Translations under genes and position numbers: made by a program
The notes under the pieces: model-generated
The model's database searches: none
The model's input: only the letters and a program-made list of their open reading frames with translations
What the model was told of the DNA's origin: nothing
Part shown: positions 23,819 through 32,425 of the stretch, piece after piece
Layout of the letters: every line of letters begins with the position of its first letter
Numbering within the stretch: position 1 is the first letter of the stretch
Assembly (NCBI GenBank): GCA_025465475.1
Contig: JAODMR010000047.1
Location: forward strand, 1 to 38,359
Direction: 5' to 3'
Source: Micrococcaceae bacterium
GTDB taxonomy: Bacteria > Actinomycetota > Actinomycetes > Actinomycetales > Micrococcaceae
DNA length: 38,359 nucleotides

Positions 23819-24676
23819 CTAGGCCTTCTGGGTGGACGCGTCGCGCCAGCTGTGCTCGGGTTCGAAGCCCAGCAGCCGGCGGGCCTTATCGATGGAGAGC
23901 AGCGTTTCATGCTCGCCCACGTCCTTGGTCACCTCGACGCCGGGGAAGACCTCGGCCGCGAGGCTGGCACTTGACCGGCTCATCACCGTGTCAGCTGCGG
24001 CAATGATGTACGCCTCAAAGCCCGGCTTCGCGTTTTCCAGGGCGCGGTGCACCGCCTGGCCTCCGTCACGGGCGTCGATGTAGCCCCACAGATTCCACTT
24101 GCGCAGCAGCGGGTCCGCATCGAAGGACGGGAACGCGGCGTAGTCCTCCGGGTTCATGACGTTGGAGAACCGGAACGCGCTGATGCTCAGTTCCGGATCC
24201 CAGCGCGTCAGCTGGATGGCCATCTGCTCCTCAAGGTGCTTCACCAGCGAGTAGGTGCTCTCCGGTCGCGCCGGGTACTCCTCATCCACCGGAATGTAAG
24301 GCGGTTCAAGGTCGAAGGGCAGGCCAAGCACCGTCTCGCTGGAGGCGTAGACGATCTTCTTGATGCCGGCCCGGCGGGCGGCCTGGAACACGTTGTACGT
24401 GGACAGGATGTTGTTGTGGAACGTCGTAGCGTCCGGCAGGATGCCCGGCGCCGGGATGGCTCCCAAGTGCACGACGGCGTCGAAGCCGGTGTGCCTGTCG
24501 TCAATGCCCAGCAGGGCGTCGACGACGGAGCCGTAGTCGGTGAGGTCGATCTGGATAAAGCCGGGGCTGCGCGTTCCTGCGCGGTCCAGGTTCAGCACGT
24601 CGTGGCCGGCGTCCTGCAGATACTTCAGGACGTTGCGGCCAAGTTTGCCGCTGCCACCGGTGAGGGCGATCTTCAT
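23819..24676 (-). CDS. NAD-dependent epimerase/dehydratase family protein (extended SDR)
   Basis: Nucleotide-sugar-epimerase-fold oxidoreductase, 285 aa. It starts MKIALTGGSGKLGRNVLKYL (GGxGxxG), then has HLGAIPAPG, VYASSETVLG (catalytic Ser) and the catalytic pair in TYSLVK. A shortened substrate domain has SAFRFSNVMNPEDYAAFPSF. The sequence is of the uronate-dehydrogenase/NAD-dependent oxidoreductase type rather than a UDP-sugar 4-epimerase; this is a judgement from motifs only. The ribosome site AAGGAA overlaps the stop codon (TAA) of the aldo/keto reductase nine bases upstream, so the two are translated from one message. They may oxidise or reduce the same sugar. Confidence 0.88.
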   Translation of the reverse strand: MKIALTGGSGKLGRNVLKYLQDAGHDVLNLDRAGTRSPGFIQIDLTDYGSVVDALLGIDDRHTGFDAVVHLGAIPAPGILPDATTFHNNILSTYNVFQAARRAGIKKIVYASSETVLGLPFDLEPPYIPVDEEYPARPESTYSLVKHLEEQMAIQLTRWDPELSISAFRFSNVMNPEDYAAFPSFDADPLLRKWNLWGYIDARDGGQAVHRALENAKPGFEAYIIAAADTVMSRSSASLAAEVFPGVEVTKDVGEHETLLSIDKARRLLGFEPEHSWRDASTQKA

Positions 24677-24685
24677 GGGTTTTCC

Positions 24686-25696
24686 TTAGGCTTCGCGGGT
24701 CTTGGGTGAGCTGTCATGGGTCTTGTCCGGGTTCCGTTCGGCGAGCGCCCCGATGGCGTCGTCGATCTTTGCCATCACTTCAGGCTCAAGCTTGACGCCG
24801 GCGGCCTTGACGTTGGAGGCCACCTGTTCCGGCCGGGAGGCTCCCATGATCGCGGAGGCCACGTTGGGGTTCTGCAGCACCCAGGCCACGGCCAGCTGGG
24901 CCATGTCCAGGCCCACCTCGTCGGCGATGGGTCGAAGCTTCTGCACACCGGTGAGCACCTCGTCGGACATCCAGCGCTTGATCATGTTCGCGCCGCCCTT
25001 GTCGTCCGTGGCGCGGCTTCCTTCCGGCGCCGGCTGGCCGGGCTGGTACTTGCCGCTGAGGACGCCCTGGGCAATCGGTGACCAGACAATCTGCGAGAGT
25101 CCCAGTTCCTCGGACGCCGGGACCACCTTTTCCTCGATGACACGCCACAGCATGGAGTATTGCGGCTGGTTGGAGATCAGTTGGATCTTCAGTTCCTTGG
25201 CCAGCGCTGCGCCCGCCCGGATCTGGTCCTCGGTCCACTCGCTGACGCCGATGTACAGCACCTTTCCCTGCCGGACCAGGTCCGCGAAGGTCTGCATGGT
25301 CTCTTCCAGCGGCGTCTCATAGTCATAACGGTGCGCCTGGTAGAGGTCGATGTAGTCCGTCTGCAGCCGGCGCAGGGAGCCGTGAACGGCTTCGGTGATG
25401 TGCTTGCGGGACAGTCCCAGGTCGTTATGGCCCTTGGGGCCGGTGGGTCCGAAGACCTTGGTGAAAATTTCGAGCGACTCACGGCGCTGACCCTTCAGCG
25501 CCTCGCCGAGCACTGTTTCGGCCGCCGTGTTGGCGTACACGTCGGCGGTGTCGAAGCTGGTGATGCCGCTGTCCAGGGCCGCGCGCACGCACTGCGTGGC
25601 GACCTCGTTTTCAACCTGTGACCCATGGGTGAGCCAGTTCCCGTAGGTGATTTCGGAGACTTTGAGTCCGCTGTTGCCAAGATATCTGAATTCCAT
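24686..25696 (-). CDS. Aldo/keto reductase
   Basis: NADPH-dependent carbonyl reductase of the AKR superfamily, 336 aa, close to the potassium-channel-beta/YghZ subgroup. It starts MEFRYLGNSGLKVSEITYGNW. The catalytic tetrad is visible in FDTADVYAN (Asp, Tyr), FTKVFGP (Lys) and YQAHRYD (His), and the C-terminal NADPH site in AIMGASRPEQVASNV. A run NMIKRWMSDEVL is typical of the subgroup. ATG follows a strong GTAGGAGGC ribosome site; TAACGT just upstream could be the -10 box. It is the first gene of a two-gene operon with the epimerase-type enzyme. The substrate is unknown; aldehydes, glyceraldehyde-type sugars or keto-sugars are typical for the group. Confidence 0.92.
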   Translation of the reverse strand: MEFRYLGNSGLKVSEITYGNWLTHGSQVENEVATQCVRAALDSGITSFDTADVYANTAAETVLGEALKGQRRESLEIFTKVFGPTGPKGHNDLGLSRKHITEAVHGSLRRLQTDYIDLYQAHRYDYETPLEETMQTFADLVRQGKVLYIGVSEWTEDQIRAGAALAKELKIQLISNQPQYSMLWRVIEEKVVPASEELGLSQIVWSPIAQGVLSGKYQPGQPAPEGSRATDDKGGANMIKRWMSDEVLTGVQKLRPIADEVGLDMAQLAVAWVLQNPNVASAIMGASRPEQVASNVKAAGVKLEPEVMAKIDDAIGALAERNPDKTHDSSPKTREA

Positions 25697-25760
25697 GCCT
25701 CCTACGTTAGCGAGGCGTGAACAGCGCGGAACAGATTTAGGCTGGCCCTGCGAGTCCCCC

Positions 25761-26747
25761 TCAGTCCTGCATCAGGGGGTAGGCGACGTAGGCAAACCGG
25801 CGGCTATCCGGGGCCCAGCTGTTCACGTTGACCGTACCCTGCCCGCCCAACAGGGTGGCAACGGTCCGGGGATTCCCGGCCAGCGGGTCGGCCAGGCGAA
25901 GCTCCACGTGGCGGTTTGCCGGGTGGCCCTGCGTTCCCGGCTGGTAACTCAGGTACAGCAGGGTGCTGCCATCCGGGGATGGATGCGGAAACCAGTTGAC
26001 CCGCTCATCGGCGGTGAGCTGCTGAACGTCCGACCCGTCCGGCCGCATCCGAAACAACTGCGCGTGGCCCGGAGTGCTGGAGGCGCGCTCGGAGTTGAAG
26101 TAGATCCATTCGCCGTCCGGGCTGTACTCGGATCCGTCGTGCGCGCGGTCCGAGTCAGTAATCCGACGGACCTTACCGCTGGCCAGGTCAAGGGTGTAGA
26201 CGTTGTAGGCGGACGGACCTCCGGCCGGGGCGCCCCGGTCGGATGAGCCCGGGGCGGGCGCGCCAATGAAGGCAAGCGTGCCACCATCCGGGGAAATGCC
26301 ATGCAGATAGCGCGCACCCAATCCGTCACCGTCGTCTGTGACCCGCAGGGCCGCGCCCCCACCGGCCGGAACCTGATACAGGTGGGCGTCCTGGCTGGAC
26401 AGGTAGAGGTGGCTGCCGTCGGCCGACAGCACGTGATCGTTGTTGGCGTCCTGCACGCTGCCGGTGTCGAGGAGCGTGGGCTCGCCACCGCCATCCGCCG
26501 GCAACCGATACATCCGGCCGTCCGCGTTGACCAGCAAGGCGTTGCCGTCGGCGGTCCAGTTGGGGGCCTCGAACAGGGTGTCGCTGCTCTCGTACAGGAC
26601 CTCTCCCACGCCCGCGTCCAGGTCAAACACCACCAGCTGCGCCACCTGCCCGGGCTCCAACACCCGCCAATGGCCCCGTGCCGTGGGTTCTGCCGTCTTT
26701 TCTGTCGGGGAAGGCACCGGAAAGGTCACAGGGCGGGCTGAAGTCAT
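25761..26747 (-). CDS. TolB-like beta-propeller (PD40) protein
   Basis: Soluble protein of 328 aa made of PD40/WD-like blades. Repeats of the form APNWTADGNALLVNADGRMYRL, HVLSADGSHLYLSS, HGISPDGGTLAFIG, GSEYSPDGEWIYFNSERA and PHPSPDGSTLLYLSY recur at about 45-residue intervals, giving six or so blades. No signal peptide or transmembrane helix is visible, so it is likely cytoplasmic, unlike Gram-negative TolB. Members of this group occur as DPP4-like or biopolymer transporter TolB-like proteins with unknown ligands. It is a single gene in a divergent pair with the zinc alcohol dehydrogenase. The ribosome site is weak. Function is not assignable beyond a binding scaffold. Confidence 0.85.
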   Translation of the reverse strand: MTSARPVTFPVPSPTEKTAEPTARGHWRVLEPGQVAQLVVFDLDAGVGEVLYESSDTLFEAPNWTADGNALLVNADGRMYRLPADGGGEPTLLDTGSVQDANNDHVLSADGSHLYLSSQDAHLYQVPAGGGAALRVTDDGDGLGARYLHGISPDGGTLAFIGAPAPGSSDRGAPAGGPSAYNVYTLDLASGKVRRITDSDRAHDGSEYSPDGEWIYFNSERASSTPGHAQLFRMRPDGSDVQQLTADERVNWFPHPSPDGSTLLYLSYQPGTQGHPANRHVELRLADPLAGNPRTVATLLGGQGTVNVNSWAPDSRRFAYVAYPLMQD

Positions 26748-26868
26748 CTACGGATCCTATGCCACGTCCAGGGGGTGGCCCGGTACATGGGAGTGCACCG
26801 CGTAGCGTAGGCAGCACAGGACATCCGGGCGCGGCCACGCGCACCTGCCACCGAGGAAAAGAGGCAAT

Positions 26869-27999
26869 GTGACTGTCATTTCGCGAGCTGTCATTTCGGG
26901 AGCTGTGCTCACCGAGTCCGGGCGTGCACGGCCCTACGCAGCCTCGAGGCCGCTGGCCATCGAGGAGCTGCAGCTGGACGGACCCGGCCCCGGCGAGGTC
27001 CTGGTCCGGATGGAGGCCGCGGGGGTCTGCCACTCGGACCTGTCCGTGGTGGACGGGAACCGCATCCGGCCCCTCCCGATGCTGCTGGGCCATGAAGCGG
27101 CGGGCATCGTGGAGGACCTCGGGGAGGGTGTCGATGATCTGGTTGCCGGTGACCGGGTGGTGATGGCCTTCCTCCCCCGCTGCGGCCGCTGTGCCGCCTG
27201 CCAGACCGGAGGCAGGCTGCCGTGCACACCCGGCTCGGCAGCCAACAACGCCGGTGAACTCCTTACCGGCGGCTTCCGCCTGCACCGTCCGGATGGCAGC
27301 GCCGTGCACCACCATCTCGGCGTCTCCGGATTCGCCACCTTCGCCGTCGTGGATCGCCGCTCGGTGGTCCGGGTGGGGGCGGACGTGCCGCCGGATGTCG
27401 CCGCCGTCCTGGGCTGCGCAGTCCTGACCGGGGGCGGTGCCGTGCTGAACGCAGGCAAGCCGTTGGCCGGCGACACGGTGATCGTCGTCGGGCTCGGCGG
27501 CGTCGGCGTGGCAGCCCTGATCACCGCCCTCTCCCTCAGGCTGGGTGACGTGATTGGCGTCGACGCGGTTCCGGACAAGCTCGCCGCGGCCCGGGACCTC
27601 GGCGCCAGCGCCGTCTACACCCCGCAGGAGGCGCTCGACGCCGGAATCAAGGCCGCCGTCGTCGTTGAAGCCGCTGGCAATGCCCGCGCCTTCGAAACCG
27701 CCGTCCAACTCACAGCTCCCGGCGGCACCACCGTCACCGTGGGCCTGCCCGCCCCCGATGCGCGCGCCTCGATAGCTCCGCTCGGGCTGACCGCGGAGGC
27801 CCGGACCATCGTGGGCAGCTACCTGGGATCCGCCGTACCAGAGCGGGACATTCCGGCGTACGAGCAACTGTGGAGGGAGGGAAAACTGCCGGTTGAACGG
27901 CTAATCTCGGGCCGGATCCGTCTGGATCAAATCAACGAGGCGATGGACCAGCTGGCCGAGGGACGGGCCATCCGCCAGGTCATCCTGTTCGGGACCTGA
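26869..27999 (+). CDS. Zinc-dependent alcohol dehydrogenase (MDR superfamily)
   Basis: Medium-chain alcohol/polyol dehydrogenase, 376 aa. The catalytic zinc ligands are Cys54 (GVCHSD), His75 and Glu76 (LGHEAAG). The structural zinc site is complete: Cys105, 108, 111 and 119 in CGRCAACQTGGRLPC. The NAD(P)-binding fold has IVVGLGGVGVAAL, followed by an acidic residue in GVDAVPDKLAAARDLGA that favours NAD. GTG 26869 follows AAGAGG; the upstream gap of 121 bases holds the divergent control region. It lies 47 bases before the GH15 hydrolase and may be co-transcribed with that cassette. The substrate is unknown; class III formaldehyde or aryl-alcohol dehydrogenases are the nearest types by motif. 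Confidence 0.92.
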   Translation: MTVISRAVISGAVLTESGRARPYAASRPLAIEELQLDGPGPGEVLVRMEAAGVCHSDLSVVDGNRIRPLPMLLGHEAAGIVEDLGEGVDDLVAGDRVVMAFLPRCGRCAACQTGGRLPCTPGSAANNAGELLTGGFRLHRPDGSAVHHHLGVSGFATFAVVDRRSVVRVGADVPPDVAAVLGCAVLTGGGAVLNAGKPLAGDTVIVVGLGGVGVAALITALSLRLGDVIGVDAVPDKLAAARDLGASAVYTPQEALDAGIKAAVVVEAAGNARAFETAVQLTAPGGTTVTVGLPAPDARASIAPLGLTAEARTIVGSYLGSAVPERDIPAYEQLWREGKLPVERLISGRIRLDQINEAMDQLAEGRAIRQVILFGT

Positions 28000-28046
28000 C
28001 CGGTACGGAACGGGGGAAAGCAAAGTCTGCTTACTATGTAGTCACC

Positions 28047-29861
28047 ATGGATCAACGCAGCGCGGCCACATCCCGGCAGCCGGACACCGACACGACGTAC
28101 GCGCAGCCTGAGCTGCGGGACTACGCGGCGCTGGGTGACGGGCGGACCATCGCGCTGGTGAACCGGGAGGGCCGGATCGACTGGCTGCCCATCCCTGACC
28201 TGGATTCCCTGCCGGTTTTTGCGCTCCTGATCGACGGGGATTCCGGTGGCTGCATCGAGCTTTGTCCCGAGCAAGAGTTCTCCACCACCCGTAGATATGT
28301 GGGACCGACGAACGTGCTCGAGACCGTGTTCACCACTGATGCAGGGTCCGTCCGCGTCACCGACGCCCTGGTCACGGGGGTCGCCGGACGGTTGCCGTGG
28401 GCGGAGCTGGCCCGCCGGGTGGAAGGCATCGACGGTAGCGTCCGCATGCGGTGGGCCGTTCGGCCCGGTACCATGCTCCGCACGGCCTCTCCCTGGCTGG
28501 AAAACAACGACGGCAGCTCCTTCATCCGGATCGGCCAGATCAGCGTCGGGGTGACCGGCAAGGATCACGGTGCCAAACCCGCCGGCGACGGCTGTGAGGA
28601 ATCCCTGACCGGAGCCTTCACCACGGACGCCGATTCCCGGCACCTGCTGGTCGTGGCAGCAACCCACGATGAACCCCTGCACATTCCGGACCCGGACAAC
28701 GTGATGCGCGGCGTCGACCGCACCATAGCCGGCTGGGAGGCATGGTCCCGGGAGTTCTCCTACGACGGGCCCTGGTCGGAGCAGGTGCAGCGCAGCGCCC
28801 TGGTGCTGAAGCTGCTCATCTTCGCACCCAGCGGCGCCATCGCCGCGGCCGCCACCACGTCCCTGCCGGAATCCCCGGCGGGCGGCAAGAACTGGGATTA
28901 CCGCTACGCCTGGGTTCGTGATGCCGCGTACAGTGTGCAGGCCCTGGTCCGGTTTGGGCTGCGGGAGGAAACGCACGCCGCGTACTCATGGCTGCTGGGC
29001 ACCATCCGGCGGCACTCGCCCGACCTGCAGGTCTTCTATCGGCTGAACGGGGAACTCCCCGGGGAGCTGAGCACCTATGAAGCGGCCGGGTGGCACGACA
29101 TCGGACCCGTAGTGGCGGGCAACGACGCCCGGAACCAACTCCAACTGGGGATTTACGGGGACCTGTTCGGTATCTCCCGGGCCTACGTGGATGCCGGGAA
29201 CATCCTGGACACGGGCACCGGACGGCTGCTGGCGGCCGTGGCGGATCGCACCTGCGATATCTGGCGGCATCGCGATTCGGGCATGTGGGAACTGAACGAC
29301 CTGCAGCACTACACGTCGTCCAAGATGGGTTGCTGGCAGGCCCTGGACGCAGCGGTGCACTTGGCAGATCTTGGTCAGATTCCCGGAAGTTCCGCCCGCT
29401 GGCGCTCGGAGCGTGAGCGGATCCGTGCCTGGATCGAGGAACACGGCTGGTCGGAGGACCTCGGCGCCTACATCATGCACCCGGGCAGCACCGCGCTTGA
29501 TACGTCGGTCCTGCTGCACGCACCGAGCGGCTTCGACCGCGGCGAGCGGATGAACCGCACGATCGATGCACTGCGCCGGGAGCTGGCCCGCGGCGCTCTC
29601 CTGTACCGGTATTCGGGAATGCAGGACCAGGAACACCCCTTCACCGCCAGTTCCTTCTGGCTTGTCTCCGCGCTGGCCTGTGTGGGCCGCGTCGACGAAG
29701 CGGTTGAGCTGATGGACGAACTGGTGACGCTCAGCAACGACGTGGGGCTGTATTCCGAAATGACCGCCGAGGATGGCGCCTTTTGGGGCAACCTGCCACA
29801 GGGGCTGAGCCACCTTGCCTTGATCAACGCCGCCATGAACATCGAGGAGCTGAGCGCATGA
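28047..29861 (+). CDS. Glycoside hydrolase family 15 protein (glucoamylase/trehalase-like)
   Basis: Intracellular alpha-glucosidic hydrolase, 604 aa, without signal peptide. The N-terminal supersandwich domain opens LRDYAALGDGRTIALVNREGRIDWLPIPDLDS, the family's usual start. The (alpha/alpha)6 barrel has KNWDYRYAWVRDAAYSVQAL, the general-acid region MWELNDLQHYTSSKMGCWQALD (Glu415) and the base-region YSEMTAEDGAFWGNLPQGLSHLALINAA (Glu571), both acidic residues kept. ATG 28047 has no ribosome site but TACTAT (28032-28037) nine bases upstream, so a very short leader is likely. The stop overlaps the SMP-30 gene by 4 bases. Trehalose, isomaltose or kojibiose are possible substrates. Confidence 0.9.
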   Translation: MDQRSAATSRQPDTDTTYAQPELRDYAALGDGRTIALVNREGRIDWLPIPDLDSLPVFALLIDGDSGGCIELCPEQEFSTTRRYVGPTNVLETVFTTDAGSVRVTDALVTGVAGRLPWAELARRVEGIDGSVRMRWAVRPGTMLRTASPWLENNDGSSFIRIGQISVGVTGKDHGAKPAGDGCEESLTGAFTTDADSRHLLVVAATHDEPLHIPDPDNVMRGVDRTIAGWEAWSREFSYDGPWSEQVQRSALVLKLLIFAPSGAIAAAATTSLPESPAGGKNWDYRYAWVRDAAYSVQALVRFGLREETHAAYSWLLGTIRRHSPDLQVFYRLNGELPGELSTYEAAGWHDIGPVVAGNDARNQLQLGIYGDLFGISRAYVDAGNILDTGTGRLLAAVADRTCDIWRHRDSGMWELNDLQHYTSSKMGCWQALDAAVHLADLGQIPGSSARWRSERERIRAWIEEHGWSEDLGAYIMHPGSTALDTSVLLHAPSGFDRGERMNRTIDALRRELARGALLYRYSGMQDQEHPFTASSFWLVSALACVGRVDEAVELMDELVTLSNDVGLYSEMTAEDGAFWGNLPQGLSHLALINAAMNIEELSA

Positions 29862-30775
29862 GAATCGAAAAAGTAAGCCAGCGGGAGTTGGAGGTCTTTC
29901 GGGATCCGGGTGCCGAGCTGGTGGAAAGCATTCTCTGGGACGACGGGAGGCAGGAACTGCTCTGGACCGACATTCCGGCCGGCACCCTGCACCGCAGCCC
30001 TGCCGACGGGGACAGGGACGGAACCAGCGACACAGCGACCCAGCTCCCGGCTCCGTTGGCTTCCTTCCAGCCCCGTGCCGGCGGAGGATTTGTCGCGGCC
30101 CTGGCCGACACAATCGTTGTACTCGATAGCGACGGCGAGCTCGTTCGCACCCTGGCCAGGATCGAGCACCGGCACGACGGCATGCGGCTCAACGAGGGAA
30201 AGTGCGACCCGTACGGCAGGTTCCTGGTGGGATCCATGGACACCGCGGAAGGGCGGTCCCACGCGTCGCTCTACAGCGTCTCGGCCGACGGCTCGGTCAG
30301 CACCCTGCGCACCGGACTGGGCACCACGAACGGCATCGAGTTCGCCGCCGATGGGCGGACGCTTTATTACACTGACACCGTAACCTCCACCGTGTACCGC
30401 TGCACTTATGCTCCGGACGGGCAGGCCGGGGAGCCCACACCGTTCCTGGTCGGGCACTCGTCGGACGGCCTGGCCATGGATGTCGAGGGCAGGTTTTGGA
30501 ACGGCTGCTACGGGGAAGGAAAAGTGGTTCGTTGGACCCCGGACGGCACCGTGGACCTGGAGATTGAGGTGCCGGTCCCCAATGTAACCTCGGTGGGATT
30601 TGGCGGCCCCGATCTTGGCACGCTGTTCATCGGCACCGCCAGGGAGAACCTCAGCCCAAAGGAACTGCAGGAGTTCCCCCTGTCCGGTGCAATTTTTGCC
30701 ATCGACACCGGTACGGCCGGCCGGCCGGCTTTGATTTTTGGACCCGCTACCAAGGAGAACGCCCCATGGACCTGA
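29858..30775 (+). CDS. SMP-30/gluconolactonase/LRE family lactonase
   Basis: Six-bladed beta-propeller lactonase, 305 aa, opening sugar lactones such as glucono- or xylonolactone. Metal-site residues are in order: Glu23 (LVESILWDD), Asn in LNEGKCDPYGRFLVGSM, Asn in TTNGIEFAADGRTLYYTDT and Asp in HSSDGLAMDVEGRFW. Regular propeller strands fill the rest. The ATG overlaps the GH15 stop (ATGA), and its end overlaps the next SDR by 10 bases, so three genes are tightly coupled. Together they read as hydrolase, dehydrogenase and lactonase of an oxidative sugar route, with gluconate as a plausible product. This is inference from order and family. Confidence 0.9.
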   Translation: MRIEKVSQRELEVFRDPGAELVESILWDDGRQELLWTDIPAGTLHRSPADGDRDGTSDTATQLPAPLASFQPRAGGGFVAALADTIVVLDSDGELVRTLARIEHRHDGMRLNEGKCDPYGRFLVGSMDTAEGRSHASLYSVSADGSVSTLRTGLGTTNGIEFAADGRTLYYTDTVTSTVYRCTYAPDGQAGEPTPFLVGHSSDGLAMDVEGRFWNGCYGEGKVVRWTPDGTVDLEIEVPVPNVTSVGFGGPDLGTLFIGTARENLSPKELQEFPLSGAIFAIDTGTAGRPALIFGPATKENAPWT

Positions 30776-31566
30776 ACCTTTCCGGACGCACCGCACTGAT
30801 CACCGGCGGAGACTCAGGTATCGGCTGGCACACAGCCAGGCTCCTCCTGGCCGAAGGCGCCACCGTCGTTCTCTCCGACCTTGAGCAGGACAAGCTCGAT
30901 CAGGCAGCCGCCCGCCTGTCAGCCCCGGCCGGCCGCCTGCACGCCTTCGCGGCTGATGTAACCGACCGGCAATCGCTCGCCGAGCTCCATGGGCGCACCC
31001 GGGACGCCGTCGGCAAGATCGACATCCTGGTGCAATCCTCCGGAATCACCGGAGCGCAGGGGCTGTTCCACGACATCGACGACGAGGGGTGGACCAGCAC
31101 CCTGGAAACCGACCTGCTCGGACCGGTCAGGTTGGTCCGGGAATTCCTGCCCGACCTGCGCGACGGCGGCTGGGGCCGCCTGGTGCTGCTCGCCTCGGAG
31201 GACGCCGTCCAACCCTACGACGACGAGTTGCCGTACTGCGCGGCCAAGGCCGGTGTGCTGGCGTTGGCCAAGGGCCTGTCCCGCAGCTACGCCACGGAAG
31301 GACTGCTCGTCAACGCCGTCTCCCCCGCGTTCATCGCCACACCCATGACCGACGCGATGATGGACAAGCGCGCCGATCAGCTGGGCACCAGCCGCGAAGA
31401 GGCCATCACCTCGTTCCTGGACGAGGAGCGGCCGTACCTGGAATTGAAGCGCCGCGGTCAGGCAGAGGAGGTGGCGGCAGTCATCGCCTTCCTCTGCTCG
31501 GACCGGGCCTCATTCGTCAATGGATCCAACTGGAGGGTGGACGGGGGCTCCGTCGCCACGATCTAG
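30766..31566 (+). CDS. Short-chain dehydrogenase/reductase, glucose 1-dehydrogenase-like
   Basis: Classical SDR, 266 aa. Rossmann motif TGGDSGIG (residues 13-20), SSG in place of NNAG (91-93), catalytic Ser144 in LLASEDAV, and Tyr157/Lys161 in the YCAAK motif. Then NAVSPAFIATPMT and the C-terminal VNGSNWRVDGGSVATI. It resembles sugar and polyol dehydrogenases of the glucose 1-dehydrogenase/3-ketoacyl group. It overlaps the lactonase gene by 10 bases, so is the third coupled gene of the cassette. As a sugar dehydrogenase it would make the lactone that SMP-30 opens. Its stop overlaps by 4 bases the stop of the convergent HAD-like gene. Substrate assignment is inference. Confidence 0.9.
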   Translation: MDLNLSGRTALITGGDSGIGWHTARLLLAEGATVVLSDLEQDKLDQAAARLSAPAGRLHAFAADVTDRQSLAELHGRTRDAVGKIDILVQSSGITGAQGLFHDIDDEGWTSTLETDLLGPVRLVREFLPDLRDGGWGRLVLLASEDAVQPYDDELPYCAAKAGVLALAKGLSRSYATEGLLVNAVSPAFIATPMTDAMMDKRADQLGTSREEAITSFLDEERPYLELKRRGQAEEVAAVIAFLCSDRASFVNGSNWRVDGGSVATI

Positions 31567-32135
31567 GCACCGTCCCCGCCTCTTCCTGCCCGGTAAGCCA
31601 CCTCCCCGCCGGTTGGATCCTGGCCGGCGCTTTCCGTGCCGGCCAGGAAGGCCGCCACCTCAGCCACATCCCGACGGGACAGCCCTAGTCGGGGATGCGG
31701 CGAGCGCCAGAGCATGTTGCGGCCGAGCAGTTCTGCCCAGCCCCTGGCTTCGGCATCGTAATTCAACTGATCATCCAGCCAGGCCACCCGTTCCGGCCCG
31801 TGCCGCTCGATATCTTGCTGAATGGCGTCCCATTTCCACCACGTGGGGCTATCCGCCACATCCGCCGCCCGCAGCACCGGCCAGGAGGTTCCGCGCAGTC
31901 CCACGGCGGGGCACAGAATCCGCGGCGCCAGGTCCTCCCAGCTGGTTAACCAGACAAATTCCACGCCTGGACGCCCCGAGAGGGCGTTCAGCTCCCGAAT
32001 GAGGTCGCCGGCATAGCTCAGGAGGTAGGAGCCCATCCGGATATGCTCCCACGGGTGGCCCCACGCGGTCGTTCCCGTCGGCTCAAAGGGACACAGCACC
32101 CCATCGACGTCAAGATAAACGCGACCACCCGGCAT
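31563..32135 (-). CDS. HAD-like domain protein
   Basis: Predicted phosphatase-fold protein of 190 aa. It starts MPGGRVYLDVDGVLCPFEP with the DxD nucleophile pair (Asp9, Asp11). VEFVWLTSWE (motif II position, Thr-Ser) follows, then RVAWLDDQLNYDAEARGWAELLG (motif IV-like Asp pair). The C-terminal HPRLGLSRRDVAEVAAFLA completes a short fold with little or no cap domain. This motif layout matches small HAD proteins found in actinobacteria and in RNA-repair-associated families. The ATG is 11 bases after GGAGG. An in-frame ATG at 32228 would add 31 basic residues without support. Its substrate is unknown. The gene converges on the SDR gene with 4 bases of overlap. Confidence 0.82.
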   Translation of the reverse strand: MPGGRVYLDVDGVLCPFEPTGTTAWGHPWEHIRMGSYLLSYAGDLIRELNALSGRPGVEFVWLTSWEDLAPRILCPAVGLRGTSWPVLRAADVADSPTWWKWDAIQQDIERHGPERVAWLDDQLNYDAEARGWAELLGRNMLWRSPHPRLGLSRRDVAEVAAFLAGTESAGQDPTGGEVAYRAGRGGDGA

Positions 32136-32425
32136 GAACCCATTCTCCTCCCTTTTCCGCTCGCGGACCTTGCCTTCCCAAGTCCGTTTGCGGCCTCTTC
32201 GTGAAATGGCGAAAGCGTTATTAAACACGAAGCGCGAACATAAGTGCTACTTGTTTGCCAGGGAAACTACCTGTCTTTTGCGTGGAAACACTTGCTAAGT
32301 GGGCTTTCAATTGACGGTATGCACTTCCCAAGGACAGCTTGAATTTTGGGGGCGCAATTGTGGTGTTATTGCACCGGCCCCGCCTTTGAACTTCCCGAAC
32401 CGCGAAACGTAAACAGGAGAAAACA
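32136..32425 (+). other. AT-richer divergent control region and leader of the coiled-coil protein gene
   Basis: 290 bases without a gene, clearly less GC-rich than the flanks. It contains TTGACG near 32312, and a hairpin from 32348 to 32381 in which GCAAT (32354-32358) pairs with ATTGC (32368-32372) inside GGGGGC/GGCCCC arms. AGGAG lies six bases before the TTG start at 32426. No known riboswitch pattern was recognised by eye. Confidence 0.45.

Noticed and set aside
22646-23974. 442-aa plus-strand open frame over the SRAP gene
   Set aside because: Shadow of the SRAP gene and epimerase end; no domain, no start signal.
26623-27867. 414-aa minus-strand open frame over the zinc dehydrogenase
   Set aside because: Antisense to a dehydrogenase with complete catalytic and structural zinc sites.
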